A stretch of 63,962 nucleotides of DNA from Perkinsus olseni (Eukaryota; Perkinsozoa; Perkinsida), in NCBI GenBank assembly GCA_013115125.1, contig JABANN010000131.1, positions 1 to 63,962 on the forward strand, read 5' to 3'. Under the pieces are notes generated by a model. That model was not told where the DNA came from. It saw only the letters and a list, made by a program, of their open reading frames with translations, and made no database searches. The translations under genes were made by a program, and so were the position numbers. Positions 34,330-46,490 of this stretch are shown here, piece by piece (position 1 is the first letter of the stretch; each line of letters begins with the position of its first letter).

Positions 34330-35440
34330 AAAAGCTTTCCTTATACATCCTGCTGTACTTAATCAGTTACATCGCAGTACTTATCCTGCGATGGTATAAT
34401 AATCGCCACGTCTCTCGCCACAAAGGGAGACGTCGCTGCCTGCTGTCACGTCAATTCCGCATAACGCCACCGTCACACAAAAGGCTGAGTATGAGTAAAT
34501 CCACCCGACGCACGTACGGTTCCTCAATAACAGCAGCCTTCGTTCTCTCTTGTTGTATGCATCACGGTGTAGGTCATACGATGCTGCCGCTGCTGCCACC
34601 TGAGGACCATGCCTCCCGGCAACCATCTCGTCCAGCCGGAACAGCGATGACGGTGGGTGATCGCACCGCTGCATCAATCCGCTTCTGGTCGTATCAGCTG
34701 TCGACTGTCTTCATGTCCTCGACAGGGATGAACCTCTCTGCTGCCCATCGTCGCTTTCGTTTGTGTGATCGCTGAGGGTTCGCTCAGGTTTCGGTTGAGG
34801 AGCTTGGTAGCATCACTCTGGAGGTGCATCGAAGGCTCCCCGCAGGAAGGCTCGAGTCGGCCTCGACTTTGCAACAGCTGCTTCATGACGTGGTTGAGTT
34901 GATAGTGCCTTCTGAGTAACATTGCATGCAAACCATGATGCTTGCGGATGTCCTTCCGTTGACGGTCTCCTAGAGAACAGAAATTGTCGTGTGACTATCG
35001 CCCGGCGCTTCGAGACCGATCCGGAGTAGAGCTTAGCCGGCACCGAGGGTTCCCAGCCCGAGCGACTGCGGTGCTGCGGCTGTTCCAATGGTTCCTCGAG
35101 TCTCTCACGAACAGTTGACAGCCCCCGCTTGCTTCGAGTTTGCGAGGACCGTCCTGAGCTCAATCCCAAATGATAGGGTTGTCTGTTGTCACGAGAAGGG
35201 CATCGTACAACAAAAAGGCAGTAGGCAGGAGTCGAACTCGGGACCTTTGCAGGCTCAACGTTAAGGGTCTCCGTAGCTTGCCACTCCAGTTGGTAATTGT
35301 AGCCTGTAACAATACTAACTGTATGGGAGAGTGCGTCATTCCGTCTCCGGATCCGTTCAGCGTTGCCTTTCCCCTCGTTGGAGGATGCTCTTGCCACTCA
35401 TGCATTTTCTATTATCCGTCTTATGTTGTTGTTGGCCAGT
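34330..35440. other. Mostly unassigned; T-arm-like segment near 35,235
   Basis: Apart from the possible exon near 34,800-34,915, no gene is seen. Around 35,220-35,262 the minus strand reads GGTCCCGAGTTCGACTCC, followed 13 bp later by TTTTT, resembling the T-arm-like intron segments elsewhere. Its stem pairing is poor, so it is not a tRNA gene. Confidence 0.4.
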
Positions 35441-35444
35441 AGTG

Positions 35445-36322
35445 ATGGGACGGGACAAAACTGTTTCCTGGTATCAGATGTCATCATCCTCAGTAAGCCA
35501 TGCCATAAGCACGCCCCACACGCCGCCGCCTCACGTACGTTTACTTAACGACGCGGAGTTCGCCCAGGTAGAGGGGGGGCTGTCCCAAAAGATGGAGCTC
35601 GACACTGGTGAAGAGTGGATCCTGCCAGAAGGGAGTGGAATGGCCTGCTCTGTTTTTTCCTCTCGTTGTGGCAGCCTCCGGGCCAGCTGAACAGCGCAAC
35701 ACCGAGCTCATCGTTGATAGCGCATCGGCGTTAAGTCTGACTAAGCCGGCGGTGGCGTCGAACTTCAAGCTGATCCACTCGCCCTTGCTCTCTTGGTCCT
35801 CTCAGTGTCTCCTTAACGTGGATTACGTCATGTGGCTGGCCTCTGAGGGTTACTTCGAGGACGAAGCCTTTCTTAACTATTTGAAGTACTTGGAGTATCT
35901 TCGGGAGGGTAAGGAGACAACGACAGGTAGACTTGATCGTCGTTGGTCTGGAAAAGTTTTTATCTCTAATTTGGAAAAATATATTCGATTTTTTTCGAAT
36001 TCTAACATTGATTTTTTTTCACGTTCGGAGATTTTTTTTCTCTAGGCCGGTTTTGATAGAATTGGTTTTATTGGTTCGTTCTTGTTCAGCACCGTATTTC
36101 CACCTTCTGGTCTACCCAAGCAGCATGGACATGATACGGATACTCCGCTGTCCATCGGTCCGCCAGCAGCTACTGAAAGAGCCTGCTGCGGCCCGAGCCG
36201 TCCTGCAGGAGCAGCTCTGGTGCTCTTGGGGCCTTCGGAATGAGGAGGAGGAGTTGAAAGAGGGCGACGAACAAGTTGACGAGGAGATGCTGAAAAGTGG
36301 AATCGTTGACGGCGAAAAATAG
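35445..36322 (+). CDS. MED31: Mediator complex subunit 31 (MED31/SOH1)
   Basis: MED31 is a small helical subunit of the Mediator middle module that bridges activators and RNA polymerase II. The family core is clear: RLLNDAEFAQ, then VMWLASEGYFEDEAFLNYLK, YLEYLRE, and PYFHLLVYPSSMDMI, followed by a helical, acidic C-terminal extension ending SGIVDGEK. The model is 153 codons in three exons, with introns 35568-35805 (238 nt) and 35909-36089 (181 nt); both are long and T-rich, the second with TTTTTT runs before its acceptor. ATG 35445 gives 41 N-terminal residues; a later Met (MSSSSVSHA) is the alternative. Confidence 0.9.
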
Positions 36323-36400
36323 TTTCTCATTTTGTCGGCCGCTTTGTGTTGTGCAGTGGGGCTTGTCGAATTTACTGTGAAGGTAGTTGTATTGCTGTGA

Positions 36401-37228
36401 ATGGCTCGACGCCCACTCGAGGGAGAGGGCAAGGCCCTGGTCAGGAACGCTCTGGATCAGGTGAGTCTATTACGAACCCCTCTCCTTGCTCCTTTCGCGA
36501 CGGTTTCGCAGCAACGTGTGACGCGAAATGCCCTCAACAGCTCAGCAGACAGATCGCTAGTCCGCTTAGGCCAACTCTCACAACGTCTACCTCGAGAAGC
36601 AAGCCATGTGGGCGGTGAAGCGGAAGGCCGAGGAAGAGGAGGAGGAGAAGCGACACTCGGGAAGATCAAAACGAGAGACCAGCCGATCCTCGTCGCGGCA
36701 GCACGGTAAGCGTGACGAAGACCGAGCAGAATTTCGTCGCTTCTGGTCGCCGTTTTGAAGCTCCGCTGAAGAGCTTTTTGTTTCAGGGGAGAGCAGCCGA
36801 AAACGTCACCGGAGGCATGAGACGGAGGCTGTGAAAGAACACCGATCAAATGAAGAGAATTTTTGGGAAGCGGAGCGAGAAAGGCATGCTCGGGAAAAGG
36901 TAACAGCATGCATCGCCGTAGCTCCACAGCAGGTGCAACCGGCGGAAGATTTTGACTGTTTCGCTGCTCACTTTCTGTCGTGGTTTCAGGAGCGGCATGC
37001 AGACCGGATGCTCCGACGCGAAAGGCAGATGCGAGTACTTCGAGAAGTGGTAGCGATGTGAGCTCCACGCGTACGATCGAGAGGTTGGCAATTGGCCGTC
37101 GTGTCAGGCCTAGCTCGATAAGTCAGACAGATTTTCTATGGAGCGACGACGAGGATGCGTCGCCTGTTACTTCCCACCGTGAAAAGAAGAAAAAGAAAAG
37201 AAAGAAATCTAAGCATCACAAGACTTAG
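36401..37228 (+). CDS. Highly charged Lys/Arg/Glu-rich protein, unidentified
   Basis: Probable exons: start MARRPLEGEGKALVRNALDQ; NVYLEKQAMWAVKRKAEEEE near 36,590; HRSNEENFWEAERERHAREK near 36,845-36,899; and a C-terminal SQTDFLWSDDEDASPV ending in a Lys-rich tail (KKKKKRKKSKHHKT) at 37228. The composition suggests a nuclear, coiled-coil, RNA-processing type protein, but the family is not recognised. The joins are not all in frame by eye, especially between ERHADRMLRRERQMR near 37,000 and the last exon. Confidence 0.5.
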
Positions 37229-37229
37229 C

Positions 37230-37861
37230 TGACTCCGCGATTGTTTTTGGTTGAGTCTGGGGTTGGATTCTTTCCGTTGTGGTACGAGAACTGCCAGGGC
37301 AGGGAAAACGGGTACACTCAGGGTAACTCCTGGGCAACAGAGCGAAGCTGTTGCACAGGCGACACAATATGCGGTAAATATAAATTATCTTCGCTTGGGG
37401 AGGAGTTGTCGATGATGAGGTGGAAGCAACCCGCGTGCCTGACTTGAACTCAGAACTTGTTAGGGTGTGAAAAAAAGATGTCCTCCTCTCCTGTAGAAAC
37501 TGCAATGTGGCTAAAACCATTAATGGTTAAGATTCTTAAGCTCGTCTACTACGTGCATGCGTGCACGTAAATTCTACCCAAATGATGACGACTAGTGACG
37601 GGATTGTCAATCCAAAAGTAACGAATATAAATATACGTTAAATAGAGGAACCGTCATTCGGACCGCAAAGGGCCATTAAACAAGGGAACAGTCTGCTTAG
37701 TATCCTTCTCGAGTAGCCTCCATAGTAGAGGGAAGCGCCGAGACTACAAAAATGTGCAACTCATCCCTCCTAGGCCTTCATACTGTTCAACTGTGATCAT
37801 AACGTGCCAAGAAAGACACCGTATCAAGGTAGATGGCACGACAAGAAACGACGAGTAAAAA
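37230..37861. other. Intergenic between convergent genes
   Basis: Short convergent 3' space. Near 37,543-37,562, TACGTGCA and TGCACGTA form a small palindrome. At 37,345 there is a partial AGCGAAGCT resembling the GC motif. No gene seen. Confidence 0.5.
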
Positions 37862-38658
37862 TTAAGACGGCTTTCTGTGACTGAGTATATCTTTTTTGTA
37901 ATCTTGAATAATCTTCATCCTATCTTCTGGTGGAAGGTCGGGCCTCTGTTCTTGGACGGTCCGCAGCAGATTCCGAGTCCTCTTGCTCGGTCTAATTCTC
38001 TGTTTGACTCGGGTCAGACCTTCGTGCCCATCTTCGTGACAGAAAAGACACTTGGCTCCCCGCAAGCATCTTCTTTTTGCATGAAACAAACACGGTGCGC
38101 ACTCTTGCTCCTCCTCCTCCCTCCCGTGGAGTAGGGAACCGAGGCTGGCTCCATGGGGAATGTATTGCTCAATCTGCTCGGGCGTCATTTTAGACACCCC
38201 TCCGTCAGGGTCTGCCGTAGGGACGTAGCCTCTCTCGCGCAGGACTCTCAGGACGCCTTCTCGAAGCCGCGGAACTTGGACCCTCGGCTGAGCTCTCCCA
38301 GGCTGAGCTCGCTGCGGCTCCAACCGAGGCCGACTTGACTCTGCTACTGAGGATGATGATGGAGGGGCCCTCTCGACTCGCGGTGCCTCAATTTCCGGGC
38401 GCGCGGTCATAGCGACCGTGGAAGGGACCTCCTGGCCAGACGTAGCGTAATATCGTAAGCGCTCCTGCTCTTCCCCATATATCGAAAGCTGCTGCGGTAA
38501 ACCCTCCCTGAGGAGAAACGTTAACCCCGAGGCGTGTGAGTCCAGCCCCGGTGTCACCCTACCGCGGTTGTTCCGGCGGGTGCGGTTCTATTTGCCGCTG
38601 ACCTTCGCTCTCTCCTAGCGCCTAAATACTCGTGATGATCAGCGATGCTGGTGGGCAT
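37862..38658 (-). CDS. CCCH-type zinc-finger protein of alveolate type
   Basis: 248 codons in two exons, with intron 38508-38557 (50 nt) joining GTTAVG to EGLPQQLSIYG. The C-terminal zinc finger reads CAPCLFHAKRRCLRGAKC then FCH, preceded by HGASLGSLLHG. This layout (SLGS, then C-x2-C, C-x5-C, then H) resembles the small CCCH proteins abundant in dinoflagellates and perkinsids, thought to bind RNA. A basic tail, RIRPSKRTRNLLRTVQEQRP, follows. The middle is Arg/Pro/Gln-rich and probably disordered. The start ATG at 38658 is favoured because splicing gives an open frame; the second exon alone has no ATG near its beginning. Confidence 0.75.
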
Positions 38659-38737
38659 GAAGACCCACCTGCCTGGCAGCCGCTGCTGCTGATATTTCCC
38701 TCGCTCGTCTGTGCCAAGGCCGTCTACCGCCGGGAGA

Positions 38738-39023
38738 TGATTCCGCAGGGAGCGCGGTTTGGGTGGGCTCTATCGCAGATTCGGAGCGCATGTGCCGACG
38801 AGAAGGGAGAGATGAACTCGCCGTCGGCCGTCGATGTGAATCTGAACGCGAAAGAAGACGGTCTTTCCTGCAAGCGTAGCCCTTGACTCACCATCTCGGG
38901 CAGCTCCGCTCGAGGGGGGCGCCGACGCTGAACGGTCGGCGCCAGATCCAGTTGCTCTACGGGTTGGCGACTGTGATGAGGATGAACTGGATGACATGAG
39001 GATCAAAGTCTATGCTGAGTAAC
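38738..39023 (+). CDS. Small acidic protein, unidentified
   Basis: Read as MIPQGARFGWALSQIRSACA..., with a probable intron from the GTAGCCC after SCK (about 38,879) to GGGCAG before CTCCGCTCG. The second exon continues PPLEGGADAERSAPDPVALR and ends DEDELDDMRIKVYAE. It is head-to-head with the CCCH gene, about 80 bp apart, so they may share a promoter. An open frame continues in another register at 39,080-39,295 (PASPQPGLRRPRARGVQFG), which may be a further exon or another gene. Function unknown. Confidence 0.45.
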
Positions 39024-39299
39024 CGCTCCGGAGACGGTCTACCCGTGCAGGGTTGGGAAAGACACGCAGCGTGCTGGACAAAACAGATGCCAGCATGATG
39101 GCAGCAGCTCGCCGTCGTTCGAGGACGGTGGCGTCACCTCCGGTGGACCGGCGCGTGACACGGCCTGCCAGCCGCAACCGACCGTGACGCTGACGCCCGC
39201 GTCACCGCAGCCCGGCCTACGACGACCGAGGGCCCGGGGTGTTCAGTTTGGTTCACAGCCCGCAGCTCCTGGCGACTCAGCGAGACGCTCATGAATGGT

Positions 39300-39735
39300 T
39301 GGCTGTTTGATTTGGCTGAATAATTTCGCTGTGGGGTTCGGTAGGACCGAGGTTTTCCGTCTTCCTGTTCGTGTAAGGAGAGATCGTGAATTGCCCTTCT
39401 GCATCGGGTCCGCTTCTGCTACCGTCTTCCCTCAGGAGTACATTCAACCAGAAAGGTAAAATCAGAGTTGCGCGATGACTTTGAACGATTGCCAATGTTC
39501 TGAGGCGAGCGCCAAATCCTCGGCGGCGCGCAGCGGCAGACCAAAATCAACATATGCGAAGGCAACAAAAAGGTTTGACTTCTCGTATAGGGTATATATG
39601 TTGGTTCACTCGGTGATGTTGTGAGACCTACTGTTCAACAACACGACACCCGGGTTCTGCCATCTGTAACTGCGCCCTCCCCAATAGCATCAATACCGAT
39701 TTAGCTTAGCTTCAGCGCAGCTCCTCGTCGAAGCA
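39300..39735. other. No gene seen
   Basis: A gene-free stretch with no coding-like frame and no RNA gene recognised. Confidence 0.4.
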
Positions 39736-39737
39736 CG

Positions 39738-40445
39738 ATGGGAATATCCCTTGGTATGAACACTACAGCGGCGGACAGCTATGACCGTTGTTGCGTCTCT
39801 CACTGTTATCCTCTACTATGGAGTCGTGCTTGCTCACGACCAAACGAACAAGTATCGAGGCTTCTTATCTGTGCCGAAAGTGACACCTTTCTCGTCCTCT
39901 ATGAATTTCACGATGATAGTTTCTCTCCTATGGTGCGTGTGAGTATCAGTTTGGAGTCCAAACCTTTCGCCGGCTTGGTCGAATTCGGAATCGATATGCT
40001 GTTGACTCAACAACGAGCCATGGCGCTTAATGTTGTCGAAAATAGCGAAGACCCTCAGGTGGGAAAGTACCGTCCAAAGAAATGTCCTCGGCCGAGGTAG
40101 ATCTCCGCGGGCCAATACGAGCGGTTGAACATGACAGTGAAGCGTTTGCGGGGCAACCAGACCTCACCGACTTGCGACTATCGTTATTTGCGATACAGCG
40201 AGCCCAAACATAACCGCTGCGTTGCCTCGAACGATCATGAAGTACCAATGGTACCAAGGCAGCTGGTGTTCGAAACTCTCAAAGTTGATCAAAGTAGGGA
40301 TTACGACGTACACGGAAAATGGTCTCTCGTTTGCCTGAACTTCTCTCCAATATTGATGCCCGTCGTATTCTCGTTCCCCACGGCTTTCTCCGGGCTATTG
40401 ACTCTTCCACCGTATGGGAACTGTGCCCATGGGGTTGTTCAGTGA
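39738..40445 (+). other. Possible unknown gene (two frames)
   Basis: Two successive frames, MGISLGMNTTAADSY... (to about 40,100) and one from 40,125, contain beta-like segments such as TFLVLYEFHDDSFSPMV and GKWSLVCLNFSPILMPVV. The style recalls the duplicated unknown family at 23.8 and 28.1 kb, but the match is too weak to claim. Exon joins are not resolved. Confidence 0.3.
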
Positions 40446-40779
40446 AACTATCCCGAGATTCACTATCGACTCTAGGGCTTATTTTTACACGTTGAGGGGC
40501 CACGAGATCAATCGGGATCGGTAAATTGAAGACCCTTTATGTCTCCCTTCCTGTGGGCTCGAGTCTGTAGTCAAACGCCGGTTCCGGCTTGGTCGGACTC
40601 TCACCGATGGGGCTTTACGTGTAGATTAATATACAGCGCTGGTTGTCAGATGGTTATCAAAAGACTTTTATTCGAGCTGAGACATTTTCTTGACAGGATC
40701 CACCCGAGGTCGAAGGTCTGTGCGTCCCATCATCTCTTATCGCGAGGAACTCGATAAATGGTAGTTGTTAATGAAACGT

Positions 40780-41000
40780 CCATAGCAAAGGATGCAGCGG
40801 CACAAGTCTCACGTCCCGATGTGCTCGACGAACCCTGAAAAGGAGAATCACGACAACGACGGTAACGATAACAATGAGAGTAGTAACGATGATAACAATT
40901 ACAACAGAAAAGAATCAAAATAACAACGGCAACGATAATAGAAACGGAAATAACAGCAACAACAACAACAGCAACGCAATGCTCATCCAAGTCACCTCTT
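40780..41000. repeat. AAC/AAT-rich simple sequence
   Basis: Runs of AACAACAAC, GATAACAAT and similar triplets, lying just past the CstF-50 stop codon and probably in its 3' region. The hydrophobic frames read from it are artefacts of the repeats. Confidence 0.7.
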
Positions 41001-41160
41001 GCTGCAGGTCCTCCTCCTTCTGAAGGTACCACAGCCGCACCAGTTTCGTCCATTTCCATACCAGCCGCCGCCTGACTCTGAGATATTCCTGTGATACCCT
41101 CCTCCTCCATCTCGTATCTGGGCTCATCATATCCGGCATGGGTCAAGCTTGAACGTTGCC

Positions 41161-43533
41161 TTACATGTTCTTAGTCCCCTTGACGATATCGAAGAACCTC
41201 ACCTTGTTGTCATCACAACCTGAGGATGAACGCAATCGCCGGAACTCGATGGCGCCGAAAAAAGGAGGAAAACGATCGACTCCCTCAATCAGTCTTTGCG
41301 TGTGTGTCTCAAGTCCAACGACGAGAACCGGGTTAGTCAACAGACTACCACCGCCGATGTATCTTGTTTCAAGAGGGACGAGTTTTGGCAAGGTTATTGA
41401 GCACAGCAAGTAACGCACAGGCATGTATTTGTACTGATGGTCTCGAAATGGTACACGGTGATAGTGACAAGAAAGGCAATTTTTACGGTGATACAGATTG
41501 TACTCGAGAATCGCAAGAGACGACTTTCATTGACTGTCCTTTTCACCGGACACCAACACACCTGTGATGATGGTCTTGTCAACAGGAGATGCCGCAACGG
41601 CCCTCACTGGACTCGAGTGCCCACCGACCGCAGGCACGAGGACGTCACCTGATACCACACCATCCGCAACAACATCGAGATTCGAGGATGTACCAGTCAA
41701 GGAGTCAAGAAGACACATATCAGACTCTCCGATCCTTGACGAGGTCGTGGCAATGTACCTAATCAGAAGAACCTTCGCGCGCGGAATTTTTGGGCGAGTG
41801 ACGGTACTGTTCGTTTCCAGCAAACGTAGCCGTCATAAAGGAGCAATCAGTCGATGTAGTTGCGCCCGAGTAGACCATCAGCTCCTTGCCGGTCCTCATA
41901 TCCCACAGCCGCGCTCGATGGTCACCGCCGCTCGTGAGGAGGTAACGGCAATTTCGGCTCCACTGGACGGTGAAAACTGGATGTCCCGAGTGCGGTTTCA
42001 CGGTGGAGCCTCCGACACCCGGCGCACCATGCAGCTTGTTGATGAGACGATTGGAAACACCGTCCCAGAGGTGAACGTGACCTGCGTTGAGGAGTTGCAA
42101 GATTTGCAAGATTGCAAGAATCACCCACCATCACTGCCTGCCGATGCGAATACGCTACCATCACTCGCACATGCGATATCCAGCACCTAAAAAGATACTC
42201 ATCGTGAACGCACAGCGAAGATTTTCGACCTACACTGCCGTTGTGGTGCTGCCCTCCTCCTCCGCCGCCGCCAGCGCCGGCCCCTCCACCGTAGTAAGCG
42301 GAGAAGCACTGCAACGTCCTGGTGTCGTAGAGGCGTATCACTCTATGAAGGGTCCCAACATACACGAAGTCCCCACAGGGATGAACTTGGACCTTGTTAA
42401 TCGGGTAGACCTGCCAGGGACGGGTGAGCCGCAACGGTGACACCCCTGAGCTGCTCACGTCCACGACGTTGTGTTGGGCCCGCTTGTTGTGATGGGGTTT
42501 GGTGAGATCATACACCTTCAAAGTCCTACAAAGATATGCTCATGAACGACAGATAGATCGATCATGCCTACTTATCGTAGCTTCCACTGAACAGTATGGG
42601 CTGTCTCGGGTGAAATGATACGCTGGTAACAGTGCCAACGTGATCGTAGTAGGTCCTGACCACCGGTCTGAGGCCGTCGTCTCGCTCTCCCGCTCTCAAC
42701 AGGGTAGCATCGCCCCCAGCCACTGCATGCATGCGCATCTTGGCAGTCTCGAGCACCTTGATGGAGGTATCGGTCGATCCGGAAGCACAGAGTCGACCGT
42801 CCGGGCTGAACGCCACGCAACGGACTTCCTTCTTGTGTTGGGTAGTAAACCTCAGCCGTACCTACTTCGACAAGTGAGCGTCGACAAGGCACCCACCATC
42901 TCCTACCACAGGCGTCGGTCTAGTGACCCGCTTAGCCTCCTCTGTAATCATATCCTCCTCGTAAGTCTCCCCTCTCGGCGCATCATCATCCTCATCGTCA
43001 AGGTCCATCTCGTCAACATCCCTGCCTTTGAAGGGTTGATCTCTTCCCTCCGCCTCCAACTGCGCCTGTAGCCTATCATTGTAGCTAACTCTCAGATCCA
43101 GATGGTCTTCGTGGGCGGAGAGCGGCGGATACGGACGACACTTTATCGGCTTCCACTTGTCCGCTTCCGACCCCTTCTCCTGTCTTCGGATACTGTCAGC
43201 ATACACGTCATAAAGGAAGTCTTTCTCGATCGCCCCGCCGACTGTGAGATCTGTACTCGCATTAGCCCCTCCAGGGACGTTGCCGTTCTCGTTCTCCTCA
43301 TTGCTCGGCTCCACTGGTAGACTCAGGTTCAACCGCGTCGCCACGGACTTCGCTTCGTCCATCAGGCCATCGCCGTACAACTGTGATACCACATATCGGT
43401 AAAATCCCAACTTCTGTGCCTTGAAATTGAGCCCCACCTGGGGCGCTCTCTTGGCGCCCGCTGCACCCGTGGCCGTGGGACCACCGCCACCGGCCGCTGC
43501 CTGATGATGGAAGGTGGAAGAGGCAGAGGCCAT
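41161..43533 (-). CDS. CSTF1: Cleavage stimulation factor subunit 1 (CstF-50), WD40 protein
   Basis: CstF-50 helps select poly(A) sites. Seven exons close into 598 codons. The N-terminal dimerisation region has LGFYRYVVSQLYGDGLMDEA. A long acidic insert (DEMDLDDEDDDAPRGETYEE) precedes the WD40 propeller, whose blades include EVRCVAFSPDGRLCASGSTD, GTVTSVSFHPRQPILFSGSY, VQVHPCGDFVYVGTLHRVIR, NCRYLLTSGGDHRARLWD and a final CDDNKVRFFDIVKGTKNM. It is longer than human CstF-50 (431), mostly through low-complexity inserts. Introns: 41220-41561 (342 nt), 41759-41807, 42082-42128, 42187-42233, 42526-42571, 42862-42906. Intron 42187-42233 holds GTAGGTCGAA and GTATCTT. A likely 5' UTR intron near 43,570-43,605 carries the CACAGCTAGAGGTGTCAG repeat. 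Confidence 0.93.
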
Positions 43534-43773
43534 CGCTTCAACAACACGACCACAACAGAAGCCTCAACTGACCTGAGGAATTTACTGACACCTCTAGCTG
43601 TGGATTATCCCAGGCAACCCGACTTGGCGAACATATAGTAATTCTGATGAAACTTGCTGATTGCGGCCGAGAGGAATGATGCGACTACAGTTTAAACAAT
43701 CTTACAAAAAACGCACTATCTGCTCATCACATCACGACGACGACCAAATCGATCGCCAGGGCGCGCGCTACTC

Positions 43774-44830
43774 TCAATCGTTCAAATGTACCGCCTTGGC
43801 CTCGATATCCCTGGCTTCAGCGGTGATTTTGGGGTCCATGACAGGCATCGGACCGCGAGGGACATTGGGTCCCTTCATGTGGTAGAAAAGCATGTACGCG
43901 CTCGTGTTGGGGCGCTCCAGGCCACTCAAGAGACGGTCGACCTCCTCCTTGCTGATGTCCGTGATCTCAGAATCATTATACTCGTGCCACCTACCCCGGG
44001 TTGCCTCCGACCTCCGTCCAACTGTGATGTAATGGCCGTTCTGGATGGTCTCCCCTTTGTGGAGGATGGAGCCATAGCACTCGTACTGGGCCCCACCAAA
44101 GGACAAGTCGTCCATGTCCGGGTAAACCACCGTCTTCTCCTTTTTGAAATCACAACTTTCTATGTCGAATGAAAAACGATAAAGCACCAGTATGAGATGG
44201 GTCGGCGGTGGGCTGCTCAGTTCCACCCATCGCTTGGCGTCCCTCTTGCACCCGCAGTTCTCGCAGCTGTACTGATTGTTGCCTGTCATCAGCTCCGGCT
44301 CCGACCATGTCCTCAGAAGACCAATGACATCTAGGTTACCCTGGCCCAGGACCTCAGCTTCCCTCGGCACACTCAGGCCGATATCGGTGCAGGTCTCGGT
44401 GCGCTTCGAGATGGTATGGCAAGTTTCGCACTTTGTCTTGTGTACTAGCTCCAACGCGAAGATATCTCCCACAAGTCTCTGCTTGCATCTGAGACGAAAA
44501 AAGATTCTCCTCGTACCACACCACGACCAACTTACCCGCCCAACTTGTCCAGGATCCATCGAGCGCTTTCGGTGGTGTCCTGCTCCTCCCCAGTGCGAAA
44601 ACTCGGCGGCAGAATTTTGATGAAGTCGGAGATTTCAACGTAAGCGTACGGGGTCAGCAACATCCGCGCGAAGAGGAGACGAAGGCCGTCCAGGATCTTC
44701 TTGCCCTCCTCGAAATCATCTCCCTTCAGGTCGTCAGTTTCCTGCAGTTGGAAGCCGTAGATGGAAGAGCAGAAGGCATCGGTCAGGAACAGCATCTGCA
44801 GGAAGACCCCAAGGTAGCACCTGAGGCGGC
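43774..44830 (-). CDS. Ubiquitin-specific protease, USP35/38-like (N-terminus unresolved)
   Basis: Exon 44536 to about 44,830 gives CYLGVFLQMLFLTDAF, the catalytic-Cys box, and GEEQDTTESARWILDKL, the QQDxxE-box equivalent. Intron 44489-44535 (47 nt) leads to CKQRLVGDIFALELVHKTKC, then C-x2-C pairs (CETC; CENCGC), HLILVLYRFSFDIES, and the His box GETIQNGHYITVGRRS with WHEYNDSEITDIS. The end is AYMLFYHMKGPNVP plus a short tail. Cys, His and Asp are therefore all present, predicting active deubiquitination. A first exon beginning MEESENYRHRG at 44,976 is possible but not joined. The usual GNT-x-C context before CYLG must lie across an intron. Confidence 0.8.
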
Positions 44831-45155
44831 AGGACGGTGGTGGTCATTGGTAGCGATGAAAGAGACCAAGAATACAAAAGCGAAATCACTTGTAGTGTAC
44901 TATCTTCAACATTAGATACCAATACAGACTGACTGCTTCTTCGCCCACGATGCCTGTAATTTTCCGATTCCTCCATGGCTGGTTCGCAATGCTACAAATA
45001 TCCACGACGCAGCGACCTCACCCATGACGACCTAGCTTCGACCTCGGATACTCATACTCCCACCTTCTCTAAATCATGACAAATATCCCAATATCGCTAA
45101 CCGCCCCCTGATTTCCGTTCAAAAAGATACCAACCTAACTCCCCCACCGCCCTTA

Positions 45156-46393
45156 TTACGTGTTGTTGTAGTTTTGTATGCCTACCGTATGCTTCCTGAA
45201 TTTTACGGTTTCTCCATTAGATCCGGTCACATAAACCACGCGAGGCTTCTCTTGAGCGGCTGGCTGCTGAGGGGCCACCTGCTGCTGCTGCTGTGGCGCC
45301 GCAAAGTCCCCCACGACGGGTAGAAGGTAATTCGTCGTCGGCATCTGACCAGCCCCAGTCGGCCAAGGCCCGGCAGTGGTAGTAGAAGCTGGGGGCATCG
45401 GCATCCCCTCAGGAGGGGTAGTGCTGATCCGTGCAGCCGTCGGTGGTAGCCCTAGCATGGCAGCAGTGGTGACCTGGGCGGAGCCGTAGGCAGGTGTCAT
45501 GTCCCCAACGTAAGGTCGGATGAGGTCGATGAGCTCTTCGATCAGGGACAGAGCAAACGGTGGAAGGCCCTCGACTCTACCGGACTCCCACAGCGTTCGA
45601 AGCCTCTCATAATACGGCAGCAAACTCGCGTCGAAGATCTGTGCGACGGCGCCATGCAGTAGTATAGAGCCCTGGCCACCATGTCCTCCATTCCGGAAGG
45701 GACCAGCGGGCTTGAGGATCATCAGGAGCTGTCTTAGACCGTCCACAGCTGTGGCCGGGCCGTGCAACTTCGCCGAGAGCGTTCTCAGCATGGACTCCGT
45801 CATGACCCGCCAGTCCACGCCTCCGCTGGAAGCCGACTTGTCCGAATAACACTGCCGAATGACACAGCGGAAATAGGTCGTCACCAAGGAGTATCTAAGG
45901 TTGAAGCATGTCCATAACAAAATAGTAGAGACGAAGCTCACATCGGGTAAGGACTGCTCCAACGGTCCATGTTGACCATCCCCATAGCATACTTGGGTGG
46001 AGGCATCGCCGGTATCGATATCAACTTGACCCAGAGGGCCATCATGTCCTCCCCTCCCCCATCCGACGCCAGCAGCAAGGCCTGCACCGTCACAGCCAGC
46101 GTCTCCGGCCGCAAAAGGAGAAGACAGGCCTGCAACTGAGGGCTCGCCTTAGCCGCCATTTTGAAGTAGTCCGCCAGGAGATAGCAGTCAAAGGTAAGGG
46201 TATTTGGGAACTCCTTCTTGACCCTCATCATCAAACTAAAGGCCATCGGGGCTACTCGATTGGCAGGGTCGGGAGCGTCCATCCAGGAGAGGAGGAGGCT
46301 GAGCATCTCCTCGGGAGCCTGGGGCATGCTCGACGGGACCTCCGTCCACAGCCGTAGGAGGCCCAAGGGGGTGCGGTGGTAGGTTGTATCCAT
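45156..46393 (-). CDS. Unknown helical protein with Pro/Gln-rich tail
   Basis: Two exons and 396 codons. Intron 45895-45941 joins WSSPYPI to YSLVTTYF; it ends CTTCAACCTTAG with ATAC following. The first 270 residues are helical and Leu/Met-rich (LLSWMDAPDPANRVAPMAFS, FRCVIRQCYSDKSASS, LPPYYERLRTLW-like), suggesting an armadillo/HEAT-style repeat protein, possibly a transport or RNA-processing scaffold. The tail is Pro/Thr/Gln-rich and ends FRKHTVGIQNYNNT. The family was not recognised. The start at 46393 is the first ATG of the open exon. Confidence 0.6.
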
Positions 46394-46490
46394 GGTAAAA
46401 ATACAAGCTTGGAGAGAATGATGGAATGGAATCTTAACTCGAAGCTTGCACAAAACAGAGATAATGATACGTACAAGTGAAGTGAGGAAG

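Noticed and set aside
40730-41146. Hydrophobic 138-codon frame on the minus strand
   Set aside because: It comes from AAC/AAT simple sequence downstream of CstF-50 and has no domain.
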